This document shows, in pieces, positions 22,559-31,928 of a DNA stretch of 64,000 nucleotides. Below the pieces are notes generated by a model. The model was not told where the DNA came from. It searched no databases and was given only the letters and a program-made list of their open reading frames with translations. A program made the translations under genes and the position numbers. How positions within the stretch are numbered: the first letter of the stretch is position 1; the number at the start of each line of letters is the position of its first letter. The DNA comes from Wolbachia endosymbiont of Ctenocephalides felis wCfeF. GTDB taxonomy: Bacteria; Pseudomonadota; Alphaproteobacteria; Rickettsiales; Anaplasmataceae. The stretch is taken from assembly GCA_028571325.1 (NCBI GenBank), contig CP116767.1, positions 959,150 through 1,023,149 on the forward strand, written 5' to 3'.

Positions 22559-22912
22559 TCACTTCACTTTAAAACCGCAATTTTTAATACTATCTTTGAT
22601 AGCCTGGATATCTGTTTCGGTTTCAGCTTGAAACTTCACATTTATAATAGGGTTATCACTTTCATAATCAAATTCAATTTTGTTGATAGACAAATCTTTT
22701 TGAAGGTCATCTTCAACACAGCTAGGAAATGTTAGCATTGTGTAATAAGTCATATCGTTTGGATCATGAGAACGACTATGGTCCAGCAAAGACACAGGGC
22801 CTTCCTCGTTGTATCTCCATATCCGTATAGATTCAGAACCTTCACGATGATTAAAAGAAGATTCAATGTTATATTCATTTGCTGGTAGTTCAAATGTTAT
22901 TGTGTTATCCAT
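22559..22912 (-). CDS. Hypothetical protein, 117 residues
   Basis: Not recognised. Soluble, acidic, apparently beta-rich with a C-terminal helix (DIQAIKDSIKNCGFKVK). No signal peptide or TM segment. The reading frame is clean, with a stem-loop directly after the stop. It lies between atpB and rsmA on the same strand, about 110 bp from atpB and 136 bp from rsmA, so it is probably its own unit. Confidence 0.6.
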   Translation of the reverse strand: MDNTITFELPANEYNIESSFNHREGSESIRIWRYNEEGPVSLLDHSRSHDPNDMTYYTMLTFPSCVEDDLQKDLSINKIEFDYESDNPIINVKFQAETETDIQAIKDSIKNCGFKVK

Positions 22913-23048
22913 AGCATTACCTAATTAATTAAAACTGTTATTATAATATTGGCATATTAACAAAATATTGACTAGAGTGGCTAATTATAATCAGCGCTAT
23001 ATTTCAAAAATTACTAAGTTGTTTAACATCCCAATTTAACATGCTATC

Positions 23049-23855
23049 TTATCTATTGAACAATTCTTTTTGTATAACATTTGCTAGCAAACAAAATTGT
23101 TCAATAGATAAGTTTTCTGGACGTTCACTGCCATTTAATTTAGCGTTTTCAAGAATGGTTTCAGCATGACTTGTTATATTTTGCAAGCTATTTCTTAGCA
23201 TCTTTCTTCTTTGAGCAAAAACAGCGCGCGTTAATTTTGTCAAAGTTTCCAAATTTACTGCAAATCTTTGGGTAGGTAAAGAATTTACTGTAATTACTGA
23301 AGAGTGCACTTTCGGCTTTGGGAAAAACTCTTTAGGTTCAATATCAAATTCCTTTCTTATATTGCACAGCAACTGGCTTAGCACCGATAGAGAACCGTAG
23401 TCTTTGGAATTAGGTCTTGCTATGATGCGATCTGCTACCTCTTTCTGAAACATCAATGTCAAACTTGTAAAAAATTTTATGTTGTCTAACCACTTCAAAA
23501 ATAATGCTACCGAGACATTGTAAGGTAGATTAGCAATGACTTTGACTGGGCGTTCTATTAGCTTTTCTTCTATAACATGCAGTGCATCCGCTTCTACAAT
23601 TCTATACCTTCCCTTATGTTCATTTAGCAGCTGGTTATGGTATTTCACTAAATTGCTATCTTTTTCTATAGCAAGCAGAGACTTTGGATTATGTGCCAGT
23701 ATTTCCCTTGTTAATGCACCATACCCAGGACCAATTTCAATAACATTAAAATCTTCCAGATTACCAGCTAAAGCGACTATTTTTTTCGTTATCTCACTCG
23801 ATAAAATAAAATTTTGCCCTAAGCTCTTTTTCGGCTTCAATAAAAATTTTCCCAT
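23049..23855 (-). CDS. rsmA: 16S rRNA (adenine1518/1519-N6)-dimethyltransferase
   Basis: 268 residues. SAM-binding GPGYGALTREI, IANLPYNVS (catalytic NLPY motif), KEFFPKPKVHSSV and AQRRKMLRNSL are all present. It dimethylates two adjacent adenines near the 3' end of 16S rRNA during 30S maturation. Start and length are normal (KKSLGQNFI near the N-terminus). Confidence 0.96.
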   Translation of the reverse strand: MGKFLLKPKKSLGQNFILSSEITKKIVALAGNLEDFNVIEIGPGYGALTREILAHNPKSLLAIEKDSNLVKYHNQLLNEHKGRYRIVEADALHVIEEKLIERPVKVIANLPYNVSVALFLKWLDNIKFFTSLTLMFQKEVADRIIARPNSKDYGSLSVLSQLLCNIRKEFDIEPKEFFPKPKVHSSVITVNSLPTQRFAVNLETLTKLTRAVFAQRRKMLRNSLQNITSHAETILENAKLNGSERPENLSIEQFCLLANVIQKELFNR

Positions 23856-23941
23856 ATTATTGTATTATGCAGTATTTTGATAATTTTAAAAATTAGTTGA
23901 CGAAAATTCATTGATAATTGTATATTGTTAACGTATTTAAC

Positions 23942-24014
<73 letters not shown>

Positions 24015-24079
24015 CGTGTAGTAATTCATACTTGATCTGACAAACAAGAATTGACGTAGTTTAAAACTGCTATCAACAC

Positions 24080-25707
24080 CTTCTAACAAACTCCCTCTAT
24101 TAGTTCCTGTTTTTTTATTAAAGTATAACCAAGTTCACTGGCCTTTTTGCTTAAATTCTTCAATACTCTCTCCTTATACAGTTTCTCATAGTAGTCAATC
24201 CCTCTCTCAACATACTCTTGTCCATACTTTAACATACTGTAGAAGATACATGCCAATTTCCTTGCCGTAGCAGTAATCGCTTTTGGTGCTCCTAGCCGTT
24301 TCTTTAATCTTCTACAATATGCACCTATTCCACTGTTGCTTCTTGACACACAGTGAGCAGCCATTCGAAACGCATTCGCAGCACGATTAATGACTTTACG
24401 CGTTCTTGTACTAAACACTTTTTCCCCTGTGATTTTATTAGCAGGGCTGAGTCCTAACCACGATGAAAAGTGTTTTTCTGTCCGCCATCTATTTGGGTTT
24501 ATACCTGTTTCTGAAATTATTGTTTGTATGGTTACTACATCAAGTCCTGGAACTTTAGTGAAATCCATACCAGTTATTCGGTGCAGTTCCTCATGCAAAG
24601 CAAAGTTTGGCTTACTTTTGCTATTCTTATTCTTTTCCTTACTCGGCTGTTTACTTTCGCCAGATTTTGTTTCAAACGTTTTGTAATAGGCCTCAATATT
24701 TCTATCACATTCTGCTATTTTTTCTTGATAAATATTATATAGTTCAAATTCTTGCTTTAGCGTGAATAAGTGTTCCTCTCTGTAGTCACCAGCTAACGCT
24801 TTTGCTATAGTAGACTGATCATTTTTTATTCGCGCATCCCTGAATTCGGCCAATTTTTCAGGATCTCTTTCGCCTTCAATTATAGCCTTGATAATTTTCA
24901 TACCAGTTACCCCAGTAATATCTCTTATGACTTTATGCAGTTGAACATTCATTTGAATTAACGCCTTTTGCATACGCAGAACATGTGTAGATGCACTTTC
25001 AGTAAGATTTTTACGTTGCCGCACGTAACTACGCAATACACACATCTGATTATCCGGCCTAAATGATCCATGAAGCAATCCATAGCTGTGCAACTGTTGG
25101 AGCCATTGACAATCTTGAACGTCAGACTTCCTACCGGGTACATTCTTTACATGCCTTGCATTTACCAACTTTACCTCAAGTTCATATGACTCAAGTATTT
25201 GAAATAATGCTATCCAATACACTCCTGTTGATTCCATAGCTACAGTTGTAACTTTACACTTTTTCAACCATCGTGCTAAATTATGAAGGTCTTTAGTGAA
25301 GCAGCCAAATTTCTGAATGCGTTGTTCATCTCTTCCTTCTGGTACACATACATAATGTACAGATGAACCGACATCTATTCCCGCTGCATCAGGATTCATT
25401 ACTTCTAATTTACTTTTTATTTTTGCCATATCAAGTTCCCCCTATATAATTTATAATGTAGAAGCACTTTAGCTTGGAGCGGTTAGATTATACAATCTTC
25501 TAAACGAGGTAGTCTACAAGGACTCCATCAATGGTTTAACCGTTCCTTCCAAAACCATGCTTGTATACGGGCACTTAAGGCACCATTGTGCTGGTCGGTT
25601 ATAACTGCAAAAGCGCTTCCACAAAATTATACTTCAAGACTGCTAAAAACAGAAGTAGTGGAGTTTCTTTCAGGGTTTAACAGACTTTGTCTGTTCGTTG
25701 CTTGTAT
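24080..25707 (-). mobile_element. IS110-family insertion sequence, copy 1
   Basis: 1628 bp, bounded by comparing with copy 2 (37155-38782), which has exactly the same length and the same sequence wherever I compared. The left end begins ATACAAGCAACG (at 25707 on minus) and the right end finishes GTTAGAAG, only 3 nt past the transposase stop. No terminal inverted repeats or obvious target duplication, as is usual for IS110. A 278-bp non-coding left end precedes the transposase. It is inserted in a group II intron fragment on its left side. Confidence 0.88.
24083..25429 (-). CDS. IS110-family transposase (copy 1)
   Basis: 448 residues, identical to the copy at 37433. The N-terminal DEDD RuvC-like domain starts AAGIDVGSSVHYVCVPEG, with AMESTGVYW and SDVQDCQWLQQLHSYGLL. 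The C-terminal Tnp-20 domain has TGMDFTKVPGLDVVTIQTII, HFSSWLGLSPANKITGEKV and the Ser-containing region preceding KRLGAPKAITATARKLA. Between them lies a helical, Lys-rich linker. IS110 transposases act with an element-encoded bridge RNA to choose target and donor sites. A GGGGGAAC ribosome-binding site lies 5 nt before ATG. Confidence 0.93.
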   Translation of the reverse strand: MAKIKSKLEVMNPDAAGIDVGSSVHYVCVPEGRDEQRIQKFGCFTKDLHNLARWLKKCKVTTVAMESTGVYWIALFQILESYELEVKLVNARHVKNVPGRKSDVQDCQWLQQLHSYGLLHGSFRPDNQMCVLRSYVRQRKNLTESASTHVLRMQKALIQMNVQLHKVIRDITGVTGMKIIKAIIEGERDPEKLAEFRDARIKNDQSTIAKALAGDYREEHLFTLKQEFELYNIYQEKIAECDRNIEAYYKTFETKSGESKQPSKEKNKNSKSKPNFALHEELHRITGMDFTKVPGLDVVTIQTIISETGINPNRWRTEKHFSSWLGLSPANKITGEKVFSTRTRKVINRAANAFRMAAHCVSRSNSGIGAYCRRLKKRLGAPKAITATARKLACIFYSMLKYGQEYVERGIDYYEKLYKERVLKNLSKKASELGYTLIKKQELIEGVC

Positions 25708-26127
25708 GTGGCTTTCCCACACTCTGAGTACTATCAATCAGTCCGACTTCCTTTGTATCTTTCGTCAGTCCTCGCCTTTGTTGACTTGTTCTAACGTACC
25801 TTAACAGGAATACAAAGGATCTCCCAAGTTTACGTAAATTCCATCTTAACACATGATACGGCCTAAGATCCCGGTAGAGTGAGTAATATCTTGCCTTAGC
25901 GTTATTCTTCATTCTGTCTTCCACTTCAAGTACAGTGTCGACCTCTACGATGTTATTTATTTCGTGACTCAATACCTTCACTTTCGTTGTACCCTATGTT
26001 ATCCATTCCATTAGCTTTACTACGCTCGTTACCTTACGCAGCATAATAGTCTGTTCCAGGCTGTTGGCTAGACTTTGCCTGGGTTGGATTTTCACCAACT
26101 GAACTCTACGCACTTTGCTTGGCGCAC
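25708..26127 (-). mobile_element. Group II intron 5' fragment (domain I), truncated by IS110
   Basis: Read on the minus strand it begins GTGCGCCAAGC, matching the GUGYG 5' consensus, then GAGTTCAGTTGGTGAAAATC and CCAGGCAAAGTCTAGCCAAC, typical of bacterial group II intron domain I. It continues to GGAAAGCCAC at the IS110 junction; the remaining domains and the reverse transcriptase are absent from the other side. The 5' junction can be placed by comparison with an uninterrupted related repeat near 29120, where GGAATTTTATTAAGT continues into TGGTGAATAT. A 103-codon open frame through it is not a gene. Confidence 0.75.
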
Positions 26128-26189
26128 ACTTAATAAAATTCCTAGATGCCAGTGTCAGCTACTTGCATGACACCCTAGTGGTAGGCTCA

Positions 26190-26303
26190 AATTGCAATGT
26201 TCGTACAGCTGTGTGTCGGAGCACTGGGATGACACCGTCTGTTGCGCAAATTACCTGCTAATTGCAATGTTCGTACAGCTGTGTGCGTGATGCTGAAATG
26301 ACA
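26190..26303. repeat. Dispersed palindrome cluster before serS
   Basis: Units containing GTGTCGGAGCACTGGGATGACACC and the spacer AATTGCAATGTTCGTACAGC, twice. It is the same family as at 12751 and 29030. Together with the intron and IS110 it accounts for the roughly 1 kb without genes between 25430 and 26433. Confidence 0.7.
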
Positions 26304-26433
26304 CGATTGTTGACTGGCAAAATGGTATCTTTAATTTATCCTATTACCGTAGCAGTTATTAATGGCATGTGCAAAAATATTGAGTATTAAAAGCTTTTAA
26401 AGTACAGTAACAATGTTAGTAATAGCACAATGT

Positions 26434-27711
26434 ATGCATGATATAGAGTATATACGCAAAAACCCTGAGGAATTCGGGAAAGCGATGAGAAGCAGGGGAA
26501 TTAAAAATTTTACTGTGGAAGAAATATTAGAAATCGATCATGAGAAAAGGTCATTAACCACTAAACTGCAAGATTTGAATAGAAAGCGCAATGAAATCAC
26601 AGAAGAGATAAAGAGGCTCAAAATGAGCAAGAGCCCCTGTGAAAATGAGGTAGAAGCGTCAAAAAACGTAACAAATGAGATAGAAGCAATCAGCTTAAAA
26701 GAGCAAACGGAGAAAGATAACTTAATGAATATCTTATCTAACTTACCAAATATCCCTGCACAAAACGTGCCAATAGGTGAAGATGAGAGCTCCAACGTAG
26801 AAGTTAGAGAATATGGAGAGAGAAGGAAATTTGATTTTGTGCCAAAGTCTCATTATGAGCTCGGAGAGGGGTTGGATTCGATGGATTTTGAGCAAGCAGC
26901 AAAAATCTCCGGGTCAAGATTTGCAATATTGAAAGGACGGTTAGCTAAGCTTGCACGAGCATTAGTAAATTTTATGCTTGAAATGCATGTTAATGAATTT
27001 GGCTATACTGAGGTGTATCATCCGGCTTTGGTAAAGAATGAAGCGATGTATAATGTTGGTCAGCTACCGAAATTTTCTGATGATTCATATTTAACTACCG
27101 ACGAATTGAGATTGATTCCCACAGGTGAAGTGGTTTTAACAAATTTGGTTGCTGATAAAATAATAGAAGAAAAAGAACTGCCCGTTCGTTTTACTGCATA
27201 TTCGGAGTGTTTTCGTAAAGAGGCCGGCAGCGCAGGACGAGATACGAGAGGTATGGTAAGGCAACATCAATTTGGTAAAGTGGAGTTGGTGAGTATCACA
27301 ACTGAAAACCAATCAAATGATGAACTTGAGCGCATGACAAATGTTGCTGAAGAGATATTAAAACAATTGGAATTGCCATATAGGGTGATGCTGCTATGCA
27401 GTGGTGATATGGGCTTCGCCGCGCAGAAGACTTATGACATAGAGGTGTGGCTGCCTGAGCAAAATAAATATAGAGAGATATCAAGTTGCTCAAATTGCGG
27501 TGCATTTCAGGCAAGAAGAATGAACACTAAATACTTTTTAGAGGCTGACAAGAAGGTGAAAAAATATGTTCACACTTTAAATGGCTCGGCTTTAGCTATA
27601 GGAAGAACGATTATTGCCATAATGGAGAATTATCAAAATCCTGACGGGTCGATTACAATACCAAGCGTGTTGCAAAAATATATGAGTAATGATACTGTTA
27701 TAAGCAAATAA
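26434..27711 (+). CDS. serS: Seryl-tRNA synthetase
   Basis: 425 residues from [14 protein letters not shown], which aligns with the usual SerRS start; the frame is open seven codons further to ATG 26413. The N-terminal coiled-coil arm (about 30-105) binds the tRNA-Ser variable arm. Class II motif 2 [21 protein letters not shown] and motif 3 [17 protein letters not shown] are clear. It lies 35 nt before purD on the same strand, so the two may be co-transcribed. Confidence 0.95.
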   Translation: MHDIEYIRKNPEEFGKAMRSRGIKNFTVEEILEIDHEKRSLTTKLQDLNRKRNEITEEIKRLKMSKSPCENEVEASKNVTNEIEAISLKEQTEKDNLMNILSNLPNIPAQNVPIGEDESSNVEVREYGERRKFDFVPKSHYELGEGLDSMDFEQAAKISGSRFAILKGRLAKLARALVNFMLEMHVNEFGYTEVYHPALVKNEAMYNVGQLPKFSDDSYLTTDELRLIPTGEVVLTNLVADKIIEEKELPVRFTAYSECFRKEAGSAGRDTRGMVRQHQFGKVELVSITTENQSNDELERMTNVAEEILKQLELPYRVMLLCSGDMGFAAQKTYDIEVWLPEQNKYREISSCSNCGAFQARRMNTKYFLEADKKVKKYVHTLNGSALAIGRTIIAIMENYQNPDGSITIPSVLQKYMSNDTVISK

Positions 27712-27746
27712 TAGTTTTAACATACAAAAAAGCGAGGAAATTAAAG

Positions 27747-29018
27747 ATGAAGGTTCTGGTTATCGGTTCTGGTGGGCGTGAGCATGCTTTACTTTGGGCT
27801 CTAAAAAAATCTCCTATCTTAACTGGGTTATATATCACTCCTGGCCGCCGAGCTATGGAAAATCTTGGGGTTCTTGTGGATATAAATATCCAAAACTCAA
27901 TTGATATTACACAATTTTGCAAGAGAGAAAGTATAGAATTAGTTGTTATTGGTCCAGAGCAACCAATAATCGACGGGCTTGCTGACAACTTAGTTGCAGA
28001 GGGAATAAATGTTTTTGCTCCAAGTCGAGCAGCCGCGAAGCTTGAGGCATCAAAGTCTTTCACCAAGGGATTATGTAAACAATATGGTATACCAACTGCC
28101 AAGTATGAATGTTTTGTTGATGAGGAATTAGCTAAAAACTTTGTATGCAGCAATAAAATAAAATTTCCACTTGTAGTGAAAGCAAATGGAATTGCAGCAG
28201 GAAAGGGCGTAATAATATGCAACACAGAAAACGAAGCTTTTTCGGCGATAGATTCAATGTTGGTAGAGAAAAAATTTGGTGAATCAGGTGAAGAGATAGT
28301 CATAGAAGAATTTTTAGTTGGAGAGGAAGTAAGCTTTTTTGCTCTTGTTGACGGGTTGAAAGTGGCAACCCTTGGATGTGCAAAGGATTATAAAAGAGCT
28401 AATGAAAACAATGAAGGTCAAAATACTGGAGGTATGGGGGCATACTCATCGCCTTCAATTATAAGTAAGGATATGGAGCAAAAAATTATCCAAAGAATAA
28501 TATATCCAACAATTCAAGCACTGACTAATATGGGGACACCCTATAAAGGAGTGCTCTTTGCTGGTTTGATGATTTGCAAGGATAGCCCTAAACTTCTTGA
28601 GTATAATGTTAGATTCGGTGATCCGGAGATACAATCTATTTTGCCTAGATTTGATGAAAGTTGTGACTTATTAAAATTAATGTTATCAGCTGCAGAAGGA
28701 AAGTTGAGTGCCAAAACGGTGGAGCTTACTAACAAATCTACAGTTTGTGTAGTCGTTGCAAGTAAGGGTTATCCAGGTGATTATAAAACGGGAGAAATAA
28801 TTAGAGGATTGGATAAAATTGAGAGTATTCCCGGTATACTGGTGTTTCATGCTGGTACTCAATTGGATGAAAGCGGTAACTTAGTTTCCGATGGCGGGAG
28901 AGTGCTCAATATAGTAGGGGAAGGAAGCAGTGTGGAAGAAGCTAAAAGTAAAGTGTACTCGGCACTGAACTTTTTAGAATGGCCAGGAGGTTTCTTCAGG
29001 TACGATATAGGTAGCTAA
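27747..29018 (+). CDS. purD: Phosphoribosylamine-glycine ligase
   Basis: 423 residues. N-terminal KVLVIGSGGREHALLWAL, ATP-grasp core FPLVVKANGIAAGKGVIIC, GGMGAYSSPSI, and EYNVRFGDPEIQ identify PurD. It performs the second step of de novo purine synthesis; Wolbachia retain this pathway. GAGGAAATTAAAG precedes the ATG. An antisense open frame of 201 codons at 27698-28303 is a shadow. Confidence 0.96.
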   Translation: MKVLVIGSGGREHALLWALKKSPILTGLYITPGRRAMENLGVLVDINIQNSIDITQFCKRESIELVVIGPEQPIIDGLADNLVAEGINVFAPSRAAAKLEASKSFTKGLCKQYGIPTAKYECFVDEELAKNFVCSNKIKFPLVVKANGIAAGKGVIICNTENEAFSAIDSMLVEKKFGESGEEIVIEEFLVGEEVSFFALVDGLKVATLGCAKDYKRANENNEGQNTGGMGAYSSPSIISKDMEQKIIQRIIYPTIQALTNMGTPYKGVLFAGLMICKDSPKLLEYNVRFGDPEIQSILPRFDESCDLLKLMLSAAEGKLSAKTVELTNKSTVCVVVASKGYPGDYKTGEIIRGLDKIESIPGILVFHAGTQLDESGNLVSDGGRVLNIVGEGSSVEEAKSKVYSALNFLEWPGGFFRYDIGS

Positions 29019-29029
29019 CATTAGCTACC

Positions 29030-29330
29030 TAAGTGTCACAACTGTACGAACATTGTGATTTGAGCCTACCACTAGGGTGTCATGCAAGTAGCTGACACTG
29101 GCATCCAGGAATTTTATTAAGTTGGTGAATATAAAAGTAGCTGCTTTATGTTAAAATACGACGTTTTGATGATTATGGAAAGGCTGGGCCCAGTGTCAGC
29201 TACTTGGATGACACCGTCTGTTGCGCAAATTACCTGCTAATTGCAATGTTCGTACAGCTGTGTGTCGAGCACTGGAATGACAGAAGAAGGGACGCTGGAA
29301 TGACAAAAAAAGGAGGCGCTGAAATGACAA
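29030..29330. repeat. Dispersed palindromes and spacer repeats after purD
   Basis: Contains GTACGAACATTG spacers, GCTGACACTGGCATCCAGG, TGATTATGGAAAGGCTGG and several decayed TGGAATGACA units. It gives the uninterrupted counterpart of the sequence into which the group II intron at 26127 is inserted. No credible ORF. The segment 29331-29570 holds nothing I can identify. Confidence 0.65.
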
Positions 29331-29570
29331 GAAGAGGAGCTATTTACATGACACCACTTTTGCTTCAATATTTACCACGTTCCTAAATAGATACTAAAGG
29401 TATTTGTTCAGGGGACCGGCGGAGGAACAAGCAAAAAGGCTTTAAATGATCTATTTTTCACCTAAATTTGTGTAAAGTACTAAAAAATTAACCATATTAT
29501 GGCGTATTTAGTCCACTTTATTCTAACGATTTCACTTATTTAGCACTTTCCTGCCGCTCCACTGAATACA

Positions 29571-31034
29571 CAATGGCGTCAACTTAAGGAAAAGTGTCAA
29601 TGATTGTGTATAAAATTTCTCACTAAAATTTTTACCATTAAGTTACCTAAAAACTGCGATAAACGGCGTTTTTGTTTCTATTTTATTTCAAGAAAGAAGT
29701 TTAAAATGAGACCTTTTTAGGTGAAACATGCAAAAAGGAAAAAATCCTATTCTACGAATTAAAAATATAATATACTCGAAAGCTTTTCAGAGAATTCATT
29801 GTGTTGGAAAAAACAGTTTCACGCGAACAAGAAAACTCCCTTTTACAACAGTATTTTCTATGATTTTAAAGTTAGTAAAAAAAAGTTTGGGAATAGAATG
29901 TGAACTTATGGATCCATTGACTTGTAAAGTTCCGCCATCAAAGCAAGCCTTTTCTAAAGCAAGGTATAAGATTTGTCACACAGGTTTTAAAGAATTGTTG
30001 GAGCTAAGCATCCAAACAGCCTATCAAGATGAACCTGAGTATGGAACCTGGAGAGGCTATAGACTTATTGCAGCAGATGGTTCTGGTATGAGATTACCCA
30101 GCTCTGAGGAGATTGTATCCGAGTTTGGCCGTTTTAAACAAAATGGAACAACAGGTATAATGCCACCATTGGCAAGAGTTTCTTTATTTGTTGATTTGTG
30201 TACTTCGCTGATTTGTAGTGCTCGTCTTGCGGCTTGGAATATAGGCGAACAAACGTTGGCGGAAGAGCAATTACCCGAAGTTGTCACTCAAATGCGTTCA
30301 TTAAATCAAGAGAGAGTATTATTTATCTATGATCGTGGTTATCCTTCAGTAAAATTCATTCAGCAGCATTATGATTTGGGAGTAGATTTTATTTTTCGCT
30401 TGCAAAAAAGAAATTATAGCAAGCTATGGGAACAGATTTTATCTGGAGAATTAGATTTTGATTTTATATTAGAAAACGAAAAGCTAAAAAACAAAATGAA
30501 AGGACAGAAAGTAAGAGTTGTAGTACTAACATTAGCTAACGGAGAAACGGAGGTATTGGCTACTTCACTTTTTGATCGAGAAAAATTTACTTTGGAAGAT
30601 ATCAGCAAAGCTTATGTGTTAAGGTGGCACATAGAGGAGTGCTATAAACGACTCAAAGTAGGAGCAGAATTAGAGAATTTTTCTGGGGTAAATTTAGAAG
30701 CTGTATTACAAGAATTTTGGGCGAACTTGGTCATGTGCAATATATTATCGCTTCATATGTGTGATGCACAAGGGCCTTGGAACCCAGATCAAATTGCTGA
30801 GTATCGTTTAAATTTTTCAGTTTTATTTGGTGTAATGAGACAGAAACTCTATCAAGTACTTATTGGAATTTGTTCACCAAAAAGCTTTCAAGCTCTTTTT
30901 GATAGAGCAAGTATACGTGCTAAAGTTAAGATCCGACCAGGGCGATTATACAGCCGCAGTAAGGTAGATAAGCCCAAACGCCATCATGTTTTTAGGAGAG
31001 TTTGCTAAGGGAGGCTCTTAAGTTGACGCCATTG
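29571..31034 (+). mobile_element. IS4-family insertion sequence
   Basis: 1464 bp with perfect 18-bp terminal inverted repeats, CAATGGCGTCAACTTAAG at 29571-29588 and its exact reverse complement at 31017-31034. It carries one transposase gene. The right end abuts TTCGTACAG, part of the dispersed palindrome spacer, so it inserted into a repeat. No clear target duplication is visible. Confidence 0.88.
29728..31008 (+). CDS. IS4-family DDE transposase
   Basis: 426 residues. The DDE triad region is readable: first Asp in LIAADGSGMRLP, second Asp in FIYDRGYPSVKFI, and the IS4 signature Y-2-R-3-E-6-K in YVLRWHIEECYKRLK. The frame appears complete, so the enzyme may be active. It is contained within 18-bp inverted repeats. 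Confidence 0.92.
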   Translation: MQKGKNPILRIKNIIYSKAFQRIHCVGKNSFTRTRKLPFTTVFSMILKLVKKSLGIECELMDPLTCKVPPSKQAFSKARYKICHTGFKELLELSIQTAYQDEPEYGTWRGYRLIAADGSGMRLPSSEEIVSEFGRFKQNGTTGIMPPLARVSLFVDLCTSLICSARLAAWNIGEQTLAEEQLPEVVTQMRSLNQERVLFIYDRGYPSVKFIQQHYDLGVDFIFRLQKRNYSKLWEQILSGELDFDFILENEKLKNKMKGQKVRVVVLTLANGETEVLATSLFDREKFTLEDISKAYVLRWHIEECYKRLKVGAELENFSGVNLEAVLQEFWANLVMCNILSLHMCDAQGPWNPDQIAEYRLNFSVLFGVMRQKLYQVLIGICSPKSFQALFDRASIRAKVKIRPGRLYSRSKVDKPKRHHVFRRVC

Positions 31035-31076
31035 TTCGTACAGTTGTGCATCACGCACTGGAATGACACCCTTCCG

Positions 31077-31508
31077 GTGGTCTGCACCACTTGGGCAAAA
31101 GCGGGCAATAAGTTTTATTTACTCGATGTATATCGTGCAAAACTCGAGTACCCAAAACTTAAAGAGCAAGTTCTGTCGCTGGCTGCAAGATGGACACCAC
31201 ACACAATTTTGATTGAAGCCAAAACGAGTGGTCAACAATTGGTGCAAGAGCTAAAGGCAAACAGTGATTTACCCGTTATTGAAATAGTACCGCATGATGA
31301 CAAACTCGCTCGATTCCATCAGATTGTTCCCATTATAGAGTCTGGAAAAGTTTTTCTGCCACACCAGGCGATATGGCTCAATGACTTTGAGTATGAAATT
31401 TTAATGTTCCCAGAAGCACATCACAATGACCAAGTCGACAGCACCGTGCAATATCTGCAATGGATGAGAGAAAACACCTCCAGAGTCGCAGCTATACGAA
31501 CATTGTGA
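31077..31508 (+). pseudogene. Phage terminase large subunit, C-terminal fragment
   Basis: About 143 codons resemble the C-terminal RNase H-like nuclease domain of phage large terminases (WO-phage type): VVCTTWAKAGNKFYLLDVYR, LKEQVLSLAARWTPHTILIEAKTSGQQLVQEL, and the terminal catalytic region HHNDQVDSTVQYLQWM. The ATPase domain is missing. Both ends run into dispersed palindrome sequence, and the IS4 element lies just upstream. It is a relic of prophage decay. Confidence 0.8.
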
Positions 31509-31682
31509 TTTGAGCCTGCCAGGATGATGTCATCCAAGTAGCCGATACTTGAATGACATCGTTTACTATGTAACCAAATTACAATACCACAATAAAGTTA
31601 CACTAGCTATAGCAAGTTTGCCTGTGCTTTGCTGCACTTTAAGAGCACATTTTGCTATGTTGAAAAAGCTATACAGCAACTC

Positions 31683-31895
31683 CTAGATACTGCCATGCAG
31701 TACCTTGCTAAGATACTTTTGGGAGTAGGTCCGCTTAACCGCTACATCTTTGACAGCCAAAGAAACGGAGCTGGCTACTTGTCCAACACCTAAGAGAACC
31801 TGCGATGTGTTTTTCTTGATGTCATTTAGAGTACTGTTATCACCACTTATTAGATCACGTACCACTTTATAAGGGCTACAACTGATTCTTTCCAA
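31683..31895 (-). pseudogene. Small ORF or gene remnant, 70 codons
   Basis: Starts with TTG; the frame is open 11 more codons without ATG. Encodes CSPYKVVRDLISGDNSTLNDIKK... with a C-terminal basic end. Not recognised and probably a decayed gene tail. The rest of 31509-31928 has palindrome remnants only. Confidence 0.25.
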
Positions 31896-31928
31896 AACAG
31901 GTTCTAAGGAGTAGTTAGCTGAATTTGC

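Noticed and set aside
24080..25707. Terminal inverted repeats or target duplications for IS110
   Set aside because: None could be found when both copies and their flanks were compared; consistent with the family.
25670..25981. 103-codon minus-strand frame
   Set aside because: It crosses the IS110 left end and group II intron domain I; the sequence is explained by RNA and IS structure.
27698..28303. 201-codon antisense frame over purD
   Set aside because: Shadow of a well-supported gene; no family features and no ribosome-binding site.
29204..29386. 60-codon ORF after purD
   Set aside because: Composed of TGGAATGACA palindrome units; no coding signature.
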